Positions 52,636 through 62,471 are shown, counted from the stretch's first letter. The stretch: 64,000 bases of DNA from DAOULT01 sp964646625 (GCA_964646625.1 CAZYHC010000006.1:1-64000), one strand, 5' to 3'. Made by a program: numbers and translations. Notes: a model not told the origin generated them from the letters alone.

Positions 52636-54284
52636 AAAGCCAGATAGCGAGAAGCGGCCGCCGGGGGCGGAGGTGTGGGGGTGGGCGAAGGGGTGAAGGT
52701 GTAAGTTGGGTCGGGAGTTTCAGTGGGTGGCCGGGTAGGGGTTGAGGTCCTGGTGGGCGTGAGAATGGCAGCAGGGATGGAAGTAGGGATGGAAGTGGGG
52801 GTGTTACGTGGCGTGGAGGTCAGGGCCGGGGTGGGCGTCCCGTTCGTTGTCCCGTTCGTTGTCCCGTTCGTTGTCACGGTTGGGATGGAAGTGGACGTAG
52901 GGGACAGCAGAGAGCCTCGGGCCGAGGCCGGCCCCTCCTCGACCAGCAGAAACACGTCTCCAGCCATGACACAGCCCCCTGGATCGATACAGACGTTAGG
53001 GGGCAGAGTTAGAGTATAATACCAACCGCCCTCGGCTGTCAGGGTCTTGACCTCTCCCTGGCTATTGACCAGCAGGGCCTGGGGAGCAATGGCCGGGACG
53101 TTTATCACCCGTTCCTGGGGTCCCCAGTTCCAGAAAGCGGTCGTCGTCCGCTCGCCGCGATCGATGATGATGTAATCCACCGGCCGGTCCCAGAAAGGAG
53201 CGTCGCGCACCAGTTTGGCCGCCCGGGCCTCGGCGAAGTATTTGACCGCCGTCTGATAGGCAAAAAAGGCCGGTCGAGGACTATCGTCGGAACGCAACAA
53301 ACCGTAAGGCTCCAAAGCGCCAGGCGGCTTGGGCTTGTCGGCCATCTTGTACACCGAAATTCCCTCCGCCCCTCCAGCCAGCCCCAGAGCAAAAGCCTGC
53401 AAAATAAAGTTGGCCTGATCTTCGAGCCTGATCCTGAACCGCGGCACGCCCACCGGATCGAAGGGATCCTCGGAGGGCGGCGCATTGCATTCGTTGATCC
53501 AGACGGGCTTATCGAAACCGTGTTCCTGCATGACCAGGTGCATGTGGGCGGGCATGTCGTAAGCCGACTGGGATTGGAAGTAGAGGTGAACGCTGGCAAC
53601 GTCGAAATAATAATCGTGCTCAGGGGCAGTAGAGTCCTGGGCCATGACGTCCAGCAGGCGCTCGAAGTACAGATCGCGGCCGTAGTCGCTGTCCCACCAG
53701 AAGGTCAGGCCCGCCAGGTGTATCTTACAGTTCGGATTGGCTTCCTTAGCTACCAGGTAGGCCACCTTGAGCAGTTGGTAATAGTCCTCCACCGTGCCGT
53801 TCCAGGTGTAGCCTGGGTGCTCCGCTTGCCAGACGTCGGGCTCGTTCCAGATGATCCAGCGATCGATGCGGCCCGCGTACATGGTCACTATACGCCGCAC
53901 AAAGGTGGCCCACAGGTTGCCGGGGTCGTCGAGGGGCAGGTACAGACCGGCGGGCATACCGGGTGGGCCCTGGCCGCCGTTGGCCCAGTCGGGAGCATTG
54001 GACAACATCCCCACTACCTCCCGCCCTCGCGCCAACTCCCCCTGGAGGGTGCCATCGGGAAAATAGTGGACGTTCCAATCGTCGGGGCCGTTCGGCTGTA
54101 ACTCGCGCCACCAGAAAACGACCCTCTCCCAGGCCACCCCGGCCTGGCTGGCCTCCTGCGGGGCGCGGAAGGCTTCCACCACCCCAAAACGCCGGTCAGG
54201 TGGAGACTGGGCCTGCGCCACACTCAGGCCCACCAGAAAAATCAGGATCAAACCGGCCAGGGCACCCTTTAAACCACGCGTCAA
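52539..54284 (-). CDS. Membrane-anchored clan-A glycoside hydrolase
   Basis: A 581-residue exported enzyme. A hydrophobic signal (GALAGLILIFLVGLSVAQA) leads to a TIM-barrel glycosidase with acid/base Glu148 in WIIWNEPDVW and likely nucleophile Glu265 in PVWINECNAPP (spacing and motifs of clan GH-A, GH39/GH5-like). After about residue 440 comes a Thr/Pro/Ser-rich linker with NGTT repeats, then a C-terminal membrane helix and a basic end (SRTRGEREL), so the enzyme is displayed on the cell surface. The ATG at 54380 is rejected because the promoter (54328-54356) lies inside that extension; TTG 54284 with GAGG upstream starts the signal peptide. Likely trims or senses surface glycan. Confidence 0.85.
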   Translation of the reverse strand: MTRGLKGALAGLILIFLVGLSVAQAQSPPDRRFGVVEAFRAPQEASQAGVAWERVVFWWRELQPNGPDDWNVHYFPDGTLQGELARGREVVGMLSNAPDWANGGQGPPGMPAGLYLPLDDPGNLWATFVRRIVTMYAGRIDRWIIWNEPDVWQAEHPGYTWNGTVEDYYQLLKVAYLVAKEANPNCKIHLAGLTFWWDSDYGRDLYFERLLDVMAQDSTAPEHDYYFDVASVHLYFQSQSAYDMPAHMHLVMQEHGFDKPVWINECNAPPSEDPFDPVGVPRFRIRLEDQANFILQAFALGLAGGAEGISVYKMADKPKPPGALEPYGLLRSDDSPRPAFFAYQTAVKYFAEARAAKLVRDAPFWDRPVDYIIIDRGERTTTAFWNWGPQERVINVPAIAPQALLVNSQGEVKTLTAEGGWYYTLTLPPNVCIDPGGCVMAGDVFLLVEEGPASARGSLLSPTSTSIPTVTTNGTTNGTTNGTPTPALTSTPRNTPTSIPTSIPAAILTPTRTSTPTRPPTETPDPTYTFTPSPTPTPPPPAAASRYLAFYLFLGALLGVACFALGLVWVLVSRTRGEREL

Positions 54285-54327
54285 CTTTGCCTCGATCTCC
54301 CCTTTCCCCTTGCCTGTAATCCCCGCT

Positions 54328-54356
54328 ATTCTATCACAAAAGAAAAATGGAGGCAA
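54328..54356 (-). promoter_or_regulatory. Promoter of the glycoside hydrolase gene
   Basis: Minus strand TTGCCT (54356-54351), 17-bp spacer, TAGAAT (54333-54328). Confidence 0.65.
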
Positions 54357-54386
54357 GAAGAGAGTCCTGATAATCCCCAATCGCTA

Positions 54387-54415
54387 TTGCCAATCGTCCC
54401 CAAATTTGTTATACT
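54387..54415 (+). promoter_or_regulatory. Promoter of the duplicated membrane protein gene
   Basis: TTGCCA (54387-54392), 17-bp spacer, TATACT (54410-54415), 42 bp before the ATG. Divergent from the hydrolase promoter, 30 bp away. Confidence 0.75.
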
Positions 54416-54456
54416 ATCCCTTGCCTGACACACAACAAGCATCGCAAGGAGATAGT

Positions 54457-55305
54457 ATGATGAAGCTGGTAAAATGGTACGGCCTTCTCGGCCTGGCGAT
54501 CATGATCGCCGCCGAGGTGCTGCTTTTCCTTCGTAACCCCTTCGTGGTGGTCTGGTTCATCCCCATCGCCTGGACCGGCTACATCCTCTTCGTGGACAGC
54601 CTGGTCTTGAGGCTCAAGGGCCGCTCCCTGATCGTGAGCCGCACCAGGGAGTTTCTGCTGATGCTCTGGCTCTCCATTTTCTTCTGGCTCGTCTTCGAGG
54701 TCTACAACCTCTTCCTCATGAACTGGTATTACATCAATCAACCGGTGGTGGCCTGGCAGCGTGACCTGGGCTATCTCTGGGCTTTTGCCACCATCTTCCC
54801 CTGCATGTTCGAAACCAGCGAGCTGCTGGAAGCCCTCCACCCTTTCCAGGCTATCACTATACGAAAACGCCCCTTCACCCGAAACGAACTGTACGTAAAC
54901 ATCGTCGTGGGCCTGCTCTTCGTCACCGTCCCTCCCCTGCTGCCCTTCATCTACGCCCGCTACCTATTCGGCTTCGTGTGGCTGGGCTACATCTTCCTGG
55001 TGGATCCCCTCAACTATCTTTTAGGCGCCCCTTCCCTCTACAAACAGTGGGAAGAGGGACGCCCTGGACGTACCCTCTCCCTGCTGCTGGCCGGTGCCAT
55101 CTGCGGCCTCCTGTGGGAATTCTGGAATTACTGGGCCCATACCAAATGGATTTATGCCGTGCCCATCCTGTCCGAGCTCAAAATTTTTGAAATGCCCATC
55201 CTCGGGTTTCTGGGCTTTCCGCCCTTCGCTCTGGAATGCTACATCTTGTACAACTTCGCCATGCATTGGCTAAAGCGGTGGGTGGACAAACCAGTGGGGT
55301 GGTAG
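54457..55305 (+). CDS. Polytopic membrane protein with internal duplication
   Basis: A 282-residue integral membrane protein with about eight helices. The halves look alike: WTGYILFVDSLVLRLKGRSL then LSIFFWLVFEVYNLF in the first, and WLGYIFLVDPLNYLLGAPSL then GAICGLLWEFWNYW in the second. Each half has an Asp after a membrane strand and an aromatic Glu-Tyr/Trp-Asn motif (FEVYNLF / WEFWNYW), so the polar pair may form a pseudo-two-fold site inside the membrane. No family is named. AGGAG fixes the start at ATG 54457 (or 54460). Confidence 0.75.
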   Translation: MMKLVKWYGLLGLAIMIAAEVLLFLRNPFVVVWFIPIAWTGYILFVDSLVLRLKGRSLIVSRTREFLLMLWLSIFFWLVFEVYNLFLMNWYYINQPVVAWQRDLGYLWAFATIFPCMFETSELLEALHPFQAITIRKRPFTRNELYVNIVVGLLFVTVPPLLPFIYARYLFGFVWLGYIFLVDPLNYLLGAPSLYKQWEEGRPGRTLSLLLAGAICGLLWEFWNYWAHTKWIYAVPILSELKIFEMPILGFLGFPPFALECYILYNFAMHWLKRWVDKPVGW

Positions 55306-55315
55306 CCTATGGCGC

Positions 55316-55366
55316 AGCAAGCTTTAGCTTGCTTCAGCTTTTAGCCTGGGACTTTGAGTCCCAGGC
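55316..55366. repeat. Double-hairpin repeat, second copy
   Basis: Hairpin 1 AGCAAGCT / AGCTTGCT (2-base loop), linker TCAGCTTTTA, hairpin 2 GCCTGGGACT / AGTCCCAGGC (3-base loop). Same layout as 13733-13782, with stem differences that keep base pairing. It lies between convergent genes and may double as a terminator. Confidence 0.8.
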
Positions 55367-55389
55367 AGGTTGCTCAACTACCTGCTCAA

Positions 55390-56577
55390 CTACCTAATGA
55401 AACGCCAGGTATGATCCAGGTATAGGACGCCTCGATCCTTTTTCCTGGTCTGCACCTGGAAGGGATAAGCCTTGTCGTGAAAGTCGTAGAAGGCAATGCC
55501 GTTCTGCTCCAGGATGCCCACCCCCACGAGGTAGGTGCCGGCCGACAGGTTCAGCCGGGGTATCTCCATCTCGACGACGCCCCGACCGTCTATCCAGCTG
55601 GTCCGCAGGCCATCCCAACGAGAGTTGGTGGCGTAGCAGTACAGGCCGTCCTGGCGGGTGATCTCCACCCCAAAAACAGGCTCGCGGACTCGCCGATGGG
55701 CCACGTAGGCGATGCGCACCACCATTGTTTCGCCCATCTGGTAGGTCCGTCTTTCCCGGCCTTCTCCGTCCAGCAGCTTAACCTCCAGGATTTCCATCTC
55801 GAAGCTCCCCGACCGCACCCCCAGGCCGCCGGGCGTGGCCCCGGCCCGGCCGCTTCTTCTGAGGGCCTCCTGGTAACAGTTCACGGCCTCCTGGGTTTCG
55901 CCCATATATTGAATCTCGCCGCCGTCCAGGAAAATGGCCTGCTGGCAGGTCTCCACCACCAGGTCCAGGTAATGGGAGACGAAGACGATGGTTGTGCCCC
56001 CTGCCCTCATCTGGCCGATCCTCTCCGCACATTTGACCTGGTAGGCAGCATCGCCTACCGAGAGCACTTCGTCCACCAGCAGGACGTCAGGCTCGACGTG
56101 GGCCGCCACCGCAAAGGCCAGACGCGCCTGCATCCCCCAGGAGTAACGCTTGACCGGAGTATCGATGAAGCGGCCTATCCCCGCAAACTCCACGATATCG
56201 TCGAAGCGGGCCGCGATCTCACGCCGCTTCAGGCCCAGAATGGCCCCGTACAGGTAAACGTTTTCCCGACCGCTCAGGTCGGGGTGGAAGCCGGCCCCCA
56301 GTTCAATCAGGGCCGATACCCGCCCGTTGACGGATACAGTTCCCCTGGTGGGAGCGGTGATGCCCGCCATCAGCTTGAGGATGGTGGTTTTGCCCGCCCC
56401 GTTGGGCCCGATGATGCCCAGCGATGCGCCCTCCTCCACCGCAAAGCTAACGTCTTTCAGGGCCTCAACGTAGTCGGCCCTATCCCGGCCTCCGAGCAGG
56501 GCGGCGACGGCCTCCCGCAGACTGCTCCCGCCCAGGCGATATCTCTTGGAGACGTTTTCAAAAGCGATGATCGACAT
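55390..56577 (-). CDS. wzt: Polysaccharide ABC exporter ATPase with carbohydrate-binding tail
   Basis: A 395-residue ATPase of the O-antigen/teichoic-acid type: Walker A GPNGAGKTT, signature-like YSWGMQARLAFAV, Walker B VLLVDEVLSVGD, then a C-terminal Wzt domain (about 250-395) that binds the export-ready glycan end (VEITRQDGLYCYATNS). With the permease gene it moves a lipid-linked polysaccharide across the membrane. The genes are 50 bp apart, permease first in the transcript. Confidence 0.92.
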   Translation of the reverse strand: MSIIAFENVSKRYRLGGSSLREAVAALLGGRDRADYVEALKDVSFAVEEGASLGIIGPNGAGKTTILKLMAGITAPTRGTVSVNGRVSALIELGAGFHPDLSGRENVYLYGAILGLKRREIAARFDDIVEFAGIGRFIDTPVKRYSWGMQARLAFAVAAHVEPDVLLVDEVLSVGDAAYQVKCAERIGQMRAGGTTIVFVSHYLDLVVETCQQAIFLDGGEIQYMGETQEAVNCYQEALRRSGRAGATPGGLGVRSGSFEMEILEVKLLDGEGRERRTYQMGETMVVRIAYVAHRRVREPVFGVEITRQDGLYCYATNSRWDGLRTSWIDGRGVVEMEIPRLNLSAGTYLVGVGILEQNGIAFYDFHDKAYPFQVQTRKKDRGVLYLDHTWRFIR

Positions 56578-56627
56578 CTCTCACTTCGTTCGTTAAATTC
56601 TGTCGTTCGCTGTTGTTGTCCGTATAC

Positions 56628-57413
56628 TCAAATCACGTCCGCAAACTGCCACTCCGCCCTCTTGAAAAAACGGTAGGAGAAGACAAACAGCACCAGCGAG
56701 ATAACCCCGGCCAGGCCCAGAGAGCGCCAGTCCGGCGGGACAGCGTATAAGATGACCCGCCGGTAAGCGTCGATCAGCCCGGCCATGGGGTTGAGCATGT
56801 AAAAGGGCCGCACCCCTTCGGGCACCAGGCTCAAGGGGTAGATGACGGGCGTGGCGTACATCCAGAGCTGCATAGCCAGGGGCACGACGAAACGCACGTC
56901 GCGATAGAAGACGTTGACCGCCGAGGCGAAAAAGGCCACTCCCAGGGTCAAGAAAAGCTGCACGACCAGAATCAGGGGTATCCACAACCAGTGCAGACTT
57001 AGCGGAGGGCCATAGTAAGCCGCCAGTCCCACGAAGACGAGCGAAGCGCACAGAAAATCCACCCCACTGGCGGCGGTGGCGGCCAGGGGAAAGATCTCGC
57101 GGGGGAAGTATACGGCATTCAACAGGGACATATTTCTCACCAGGCTGGGCACGGCAAAGGAAATCGAGGCGGCGAAAAAAGTCCAGGGCAACAGGGCAGT
57201 GTAGGAGAAGAGAGGGTAGGGCACCTCTCCCTCGGTGGGGATTCTGACGAACAGGGAGAAGACCACCGTGAAGACCACCATCAGGGAGAGAGGCTGCAAA
57301 ATAGCCCAGGCGATGCCCAGCAGCGATTGCTTGTAACGCACCTTGACGTCACGCACAATCCAGGCCACCAGTAGCTCCCGGTAGTCGAATAGCTTTCTCA
57401 AATCGGAGAGCAT
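56628..57413 (-). CDS. wzm: Polysaccharide ABC exporter permease
   Basis: A 261-residue ABC-2-type permease with six membrane helices and the family start LFDYRELLVAWIVRDVKVRYKQSLLG; typical RDVRFVVPLAMQLWMYATPVIYP loop near the C-terminus. Pairs with the Wzt-like ATPase. It lies directly downstream of aapP on the same strand; whether they share a transcript is unclear. Confidence 0.92.
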   Translation of the reverse strand: MLSDLRKLFDYRELLVAWIVRDVKVRYKQSLLGIAWAILQPLSLMVVFTVVFSLFVRIPTEGEVPYPLFSYTALLPWTFFAASISFAVPSLVRNMSLLNAVYFPREIFPLAATAASGVDFLCASLVFVGLAAYYGPPLSLHWLWIPLILVVQLFLTLGVAFFASAVNVFYRDVRFVVPLAMQLWMYATPVIYPLSLVPEGVRPFYMLNPMAGLIDAYRRVILYAVPPDWRSLGLAGVISLVLFVFSYRFFKRAEWQFADVI

Positions 57414-57434
57414 TTGGTAGTGTCCCTGGCCAGG

Positions 57435-58196
<762 letters not shown>

Positions 58197-58221
58197 TTCG
58201 TCTCCTCCCCAACTCTGCTCC

Positions 58222-58242
58222 CCGTCCCCGTCTCGGGGACGG
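58222..58242. repeat. 9-bp GC hairpin upstream of aapP
   Basis: CCGTCCCCG / CGGGGACGG with loop TCT. It lies in the aapM-aapP gap. Confidence 0.55.
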
Positions 58243-58263
58243 CTTAGGGAGCATCACGATACT

Positions 58264-58335
58264 CACCGCCGATGAACACCGATGAACGCAGATAAAAAGA
58301 CGTAACATCGGCGGTTATCCGCGTTTATCGGCGGT
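58264..58335. repeat. ACCGCCGATGAAC-type inverted repeat in the aapM-aapP gap
   Basis: Left part has ACCGCCGAT then iterated CCGATGAAC; right part has GGCGGTTATC and ATCGGCGGT. The outer 9 bp (58265-58273 and 58327-58335) are perfect. It is a further family of dispersed repeat. Confidence 0.65.
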
Positions 58336-58337
58336 TC

Positions 58338-59423
58338 CTAGCGTTCGCCCACGCCCAGCGCCACCTCAAGCCTGCGGCTGGCGTATGACATGGCATAACA
58401 GGAGATAAAATATATCACTGCCGAAAAGAAATATACCTCTTTCTGCAACCCGATCCATTCTCGCTGCCCGGTTACGGCCTTGGCTACTCCCAGCAAATCC
58501 AGCAGCCCGACGATAACCACCAGGGAGGTATCTTTGAACAGGCTGATAAATTGGCCGACGATGGCCGGGATCACGGCCCGCAGCGCCTGGGGCAGTATGA
58601 CCAGGGCCATAGTCTGCACGCTGCTCAGGCCAATGGCCTGGGCTGCCTCGTACTGTCCCTTGGGGATGGCTGCCAGCCCCCCCCGAACGTTCTCGGCGCT
58701 ATAGGCGGCGCTGAACAGGGTCATCCCAATCAAGGCTCGAAAGACCGTGCCGATTCTTAGCCCCTGGGGCAAGAAGAGAGGCAACATGATTTGGGCCATA
58801 AACAGGACGCTGATGAGCGGCACCCCGCGTATAAGCTCAATGTAAAGCACACAGAGTACCTTGACAACCGGCAGGGTGCTCTGGCGACCCAGGGCCAGCA
58901 CAACGCCCAACGGAAACGAGGCCACGATACCCACCAGGGCCAGCACAAAGGTGAGCAACAATCCGCTCCAAAGCTCCATAGAAACATATGGGAGAACCCG
59001 GCTGTCCTCCGAGAAGCCCCTGAGCAAGATGAAAATCACGGGGAAAGACAGTAACCACCCGATGATCAGCCAACGTCTGGCCTTCATTACCTTGAATTTC
59101 AAACTTACCCAGGTTAGCGCCGCCAGAACAGCCAGGATTCCCAGGCAGAGCCAGATGCGCCAGATTTCGTCGAGCGGGTATCTTCCGCTCATGAACACTT
59201 TCAGGTTGGTGGTCACCACCCCCCACCTGGCATCTGCAAATGCCCAGGTGATGATGGCCCGCAACACCACGTACACAAACAATAACGAACCAACCGTGAG
59301 CAGGACATCGTACCAGGTGCTAAACAGATTGTGCTTTAGCCAGCCCAACATTCCCACTTCGGTGCGGGGTGGTCCGGCCACCCGGGTTGGCTCTGCTTCT
59401 GCTATTTTATCGACGGTTGCCAT
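58338..59423 (-). CDS. aapM: Polar amino acid ABC transporter permease M
   Basis: A 361-residue permease: N-terminal cytoplasmic segment, extra N-terminal membrane helices, then the BPD_transp_1 domain (HisM type) with the EAA-loop region SAAYSAENVRGGLAAIPKGQYEAAQAIGLS. ATG 59423 is chosen because GGAGAGG sits just upstream and it follows the aapQ stop by one base; the longer frame (59438) starts inside aapQ. Forms the heterodimeric channel with AapQ. Confidence 0.92.
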   Translation of the reverse strand: MATVDKIAEAEPTRVAGPPRTEVGMLGWLKHNLFSTWYDVLLTVGSLLFVYVVLRAIITWAFADARWGVVTTNLKVFMSGRYPLDEIWRIWLCLGILAVLAALTWVSLKFKVMKARRWLIIGWLLSFPVIFILLRGFSEDSRVLPYVSMELWSGLLLTFVLALVGIVASFPLGVVLALGRQSTLPVVKVLCVLYIELIRGVPLISVLFMAQIMLPLFLPQGLRIGTVFRALIGMTLFSAAYSAENVRGGLAAIPKGQYEAAQAIGLSSVQTMALVILPQALRAVIPAIVGQFISLFKDTSLVVIVGLLDLLGVAKAVTGQREWIGLQKEVYFFSAVIYFISCYAMSYASRRLEVALGVGER

Positions 59424-59424
59424 G

Positions 59425-60603
59425 TTACCTCTCCACAATCTGCATGCGGCGGTTTACCACGTTCATGATCAACGAAATGGTCAAGCTCATGCTCAGATAG
59501 CTGCCCATGATCATTAGAAAGACCTCAACCACCCGGCCGGATTGATTTAACATCGTACTAGCCACCGCGTACAGGTCGAGGAAGGCGATGCCGATAGCCA
59601 GACTGGAGTTCTTGGTCAGATTCAAATATTGGCTGATGAGCGGCGGGATGATGACCCGCAGGGCCTGGGGCAGGATGACCAACCGCAAGGCTTGCCCGTA
59701 GCTCAGGCCCAGGGCGCGAGCGGCCTCGATCTGACCACGGGGCACGGCCTGAATCCCGGCCCGCACCACCTCGGCGATGAACGCCCCGGTGTAGATCACC
59801 AGACCGAATAGCAAAGCGGCAAACTCGGGCGAGAGAATTGTACCACCCCGCACCTTGAGACCTTGTACGACCGGCACGTCCATGATGAGAGGGTTGTCCG
59901 GCACCAGCACCCAACCCAGGGCCGCAATGGCGACGAAGGTTGCTACTATCCACAGAAAATTAAAACCGGGCCGCCCTGTACGCTTCGCACCCTGGGCTCG
60001 TACCACCCACAGAATTACCGCCCCCACGAACCCGATTATGAGAAAAGGCCACCATGAGTTGAACGATCCCGAAGGCAAAGGCCAGGGCATGGCGATGCCT
60101 CGATTGCTGAGGAAGATCGGGCCAGGTAGCTCGATGCGATTCTGAAGCCTGGGCAGCTTCAGGATGACGGCAAAATACAGGAAGAAGAGCTGCACCAGCA
60201 AAGGGGTATTGCGAACGGCCTCGATGTAGACGCTGGCAATGGCACGCACCAGGACGTTGCTGGACAGGCGGGCGATGCCCGTTACCAGGCCCAGCAGCGT
60301 AGCCAGCACGATGCCGATAATGCACACTCGCATAGTATTGACTACCCCCACCAGAAAAGCACGGGCGTAGGAATCTGTGGGGTGGAATTCAAGCCCCTCG
60401 CCGAGGTCGAAACTGGCCTCCTCGTCTAGGAAGCTAAGGTTAAAAGGAATCTCTCGCCTGGAGTAATTCGAAATAAACCACATGGCGGCGATGACTACCA
60501 CCGCGGCGAAGGCAATCTGAACCAACACACGCAGGACCCGAACGTCGCGCCAGAATGGTATGGCGTGGTGGTACATCCTCGTATCGGGTGATGTTTCAGC
60601 CAT
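59425..60603 (-). CDS. aapQ: Polar amino acid ABC transporter permease Q
   Basis: A 392-residue permease, longer than HisQ types because of an insert between the first helices, as in AapQ/BztB. The EAA loop TGAFIAEVVRAGIQAVPRGQIEAARALGLS is present across the C-terminal BPD_transp_1 domain. It follows aapJ after a hairpin and is coupled to aapM. Confidence 0.93.
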   Translation of the reverse strand: MAETSPDTRMYHHAIPFWRDVRVLRVLVQIAFAAVVVIAAMWFISNYSRREIPFNLSFLDEEASFDLGEGLEFHPTDSYARAFLVGVVNTMRVCIIGIVLATLLGLVTGIARLSSNVLVRAIASVYIEAVRNTPLLVQLFFLYFAVILKLPRLQNRIELPGPIFLSNRGIAMPWPLPSGSFNSWWPFLIIGFVGAVILWVVRAQGAKRTGRPGFNFLWIVATFVAIAALGWVLVPDNPLIMDVPVVQGLKVRGGTILSPEFAALLFGLVIYTGAFIAEVVRAGIQAVPRGQIEAARALGLSYGQALRLVILPQALRVIIPPLISQYLNLTKNSSLAIGIAFLDLYAVASTMLNQSGRVVEVFLMIMGSYLSMSLTISLIMNVVNRRMQIVER

Positions 60604-60630
60604 GTTTTCTCACCAGACCGCTATTTTGAA

Positions 60631-60671
60631 ATGCAGCCCGACAACGCCCTGTAGGGTGTGTCGGGCTGCAT
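60631..60671 (-). terminator. Intercistronic hairpin between aapJ and aapQ
   Basis: A 13-bp perfect stem (ATGCAGCCCGACA and its complement) with an inner CCCT/AGGG. No U-run on the minus strand. Such hairpins below binding-protein genes usually give the binding protein more mRNA than the permeases by partial termination or 3' protection. Confidence 0.7.
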
Positions 60672-60692
60672 ATTCCACTGTGTAAATGTAGC

Positions 60693-61721
60693 CTAGCGCC
60701 AGGCCATCGGGTACAGAAGCCCCCCGTTGGTCCACAGCTCGTTCGGCCCACGCGGGATATCGAGGCCCTCCGGGCCGAGCCAGCGGTCGTAGATTTCACC
60801 GTAGTTGCCGACCGCCCGGATCACGTTGACCATGAAGTCGTTGGGAAGGCCCAAAGCATCGCCCATCTCGCCCTCGACCCCCAGCAGACGCTTGATGGTC
60901 GGATCGTCGCTATTCAGCATCTCGTCCAGGTTTGCGGAACTGACCCCGGACTCTTCGGCCTGAATAACCCCCCAGGTAACCCACCTGACGATATCGTTCC
61001 ACTCGTTGTCGCCGTGGGCGGTCAGCGGGCCCAGCGGCTCTTTGGACATCGTCACGTCCAGGATGACGTGATCCGCCGGGTTAGCCATCTCCGCACGCAG
61101 GGCAGCCAACTGCGACTTGTCGGAAGTCTGTCCATCACACCGGCCCTCTTCGTAGGCCGTGTTCGTATCCTGGGTCTTTTCAAACAGAAGCGGGGTATAG
61201 TCGATACCACGCGAGCGGAAGGCATCGGCCAGGTTCATCTCCGTCGTGGTGCCCGTGGTCGTGCAGATGGTGGCCCCCTCCATATCCTCCAGGGTCTTAA
61301 ACCCGGTGGCCACCGGGACCATCATGCCCTGGCCATCGTAGAAGTTCACGGCCGCCCAGTCCAAATCGTTGGCTGCATCGCGGGTCAGAGTCCAGGTCGT
61401 GTTGCGGATCAGGACATCGATCTCGCCGGTTTGCAGGGCCGGCAGACGTTCTGGGGCAGTCAAAGGACGGTATTCAACCGCTGCTGGGTCGCCGAATACG
61501 GCGGCCGCCAGAGCCTTGCAGAAATCGATGTCGAACCCTTCAAACTCGCCCTCAGGGTTAAGGTACCCAAAGTAAGCAAGCTCAGCGTTGCAGCCGCAGA
61601 TAATCTTGCCCCGCTCCTTAATAGTCCCCAGGAGCCCCCCCTGCGCCCCAACGGAGGGCACCAGAGTGACCACCATGAGTAAAACGGCTGCCACAATTAA
61701 CAATCTCTTGAGTGACGACAT
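60693..61721 (-). CDS. aapJ: Polar amino acid substrate-binding protein
   Basis: A 342-residue periplasmic or surface-held binding protein (SBP_bac_3 / AapJ). Signal peptide LLIVAAVLLMVVTLVPSVGA; then GLLGTIKERGKIICGCNAEL, GFDIDFCKALAAAVFGDP, TGEIDVLIRNTTWTLTRD, TTTGTTTEMNLADAFR and DGQTSDKSQLAALR, all AapJ hallmarks. No lipobox Cys is seen at the cleavage site. AGGAGG lies 9 bases before ATG 61721. Likely ligands are Glu, Gln, Asp and other polar amino acids. Confidence 0.95.
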   Translation of the reverse strand: MSSLKRLLIVAAVLLMVVTLVPSVGAQGGLLGTIKERGKIICGCNAELAYFGYLNPEGEFEGFDIDFCKALAAAVFGDPAAVEYRPLTAPERLPALQTGEIDVLIRNTTWTLTRDAANDLDWAAVNFYDGQGMMVPVATGFKTLEDMEGATICTTTGTTTEMNLADAFRSRGIDYTPLLFEKTQDTNTAYEEGRCDGQTSDKSQLAALRAEMANPADHVILDVTMSKEPLGPLTAHGDNEWNDIVRWVTWGVIQAEESGVSSANLDEMLNSDDPTIKRLLGVEGEMGDALGLPNDFMVNVIRAVGNYGEIYDRWLGPEGLDIPRGPNELWTNGGLLYPMAWR

Positions 61722-62150
61722 TTTCTTTTTCCTCCTTTGCGATTATTATTTAGAATGGTAGCAAAAGACAGTTAGCAATATTCTCCGATTCCTCACCTCC
61801 CTTCCCCCAGCTCGCTCTCCCCAGCAGGCGGAACAAACCGGGGCCAGCCGAATGGCGATTATATCAAACCCTTGCGCAGTCGCTCAAGGTATGTATTATC
61901 TCCATAAATAATAGGCTTATTTTATCGTAATTACTCACATTCACAACGGACAAAAACCTTTCGGTCTCACAGCACGTATTATACTCGACAATGCCCAAGT
62001 ACGCAAGTTGTCGAGACCATCGACCTGAGCGGATAATGTGTCCTCCCTGGGGAAATGCCGGTTTAGTCCGATAATATGTGCAACCAGCGACTTCAGAACG
62101 AAAGCGCTCACCAGCCCGCACCCTAATTGCCTCAGCTCCCCTGGTATAAG
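61722..62150. other. Intergenic region, nothing assigned
   Basis: About 430 A+T-richer bases between aapJ and the small repeat-protein gene. It must contain the aapJ promoter, but no convincing -35/-10 pair was found. An 85-codon minus-strand frame (61864-62121) has no protein-like pattern. Confidence 0.4.
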
Positions 62151-62426
62151 CTACAATAAATCTGACTTGGCGCTATTCACCCAACCTGCATCCGATTGTA
62201 CGTCCGTCTTATAGATGGTCAAGTCGGCCTCCCATTGGGAATCAGTGAAGTACACGATCTTGTCCGCTTCGCTCTGAATGTCGGTATAGCACCAAATAGG
62301 ACCTTCAGTAGCCGCCCATTGATCTGTAGTTTCATAAACAATCAGGTCAGCTTCCGAACGAATAGCGGTGACAAATACCTTCAAATCCGCTTCAGATGCA
62401 ATGTCTGTTTGAAATAGCTTAGGCAT
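62151..62426 (-). CDS. Small repeat protein with SEAD motif
   Basis: A 91-residue protein made of a repeated unit: SEADLKVFVT, SEADLIVYET, SEADKIVYFTD, WEADLTIYKTD and a last SDAGW. The unit (S/W-E-A-D-L/K-x-V/I-Y/F-x-T) should form short beta-strands, a solenoid or sheet with regular acidic and aromatic faces. AAGGAGACGG precedes the ATG. It stands alone on the minus strand; function unknown. Confidence 0.75.
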   Translation of the reverse strand: MPKLFQTDIASEADLKVFVTAIRSEADLIVYETTDQWAATEGPIWCYTDIQSEADKIVYFTDSQWEADLTIYKTDVQSDAGWVNSAKSDLL

Positions 62427-62471
62427 TTCGCCGTCTCCTTCCTAAATGTATTCTCTAGTGTTCATGTAGTA

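Noticed and set aside
61864..62121. 85-codon minus-strand frame between aapJ and the SEAD-repeat gene
   Set aside because: No recognisable protein pattern and no ribosome-binding site; composition fits intergenic DNA.
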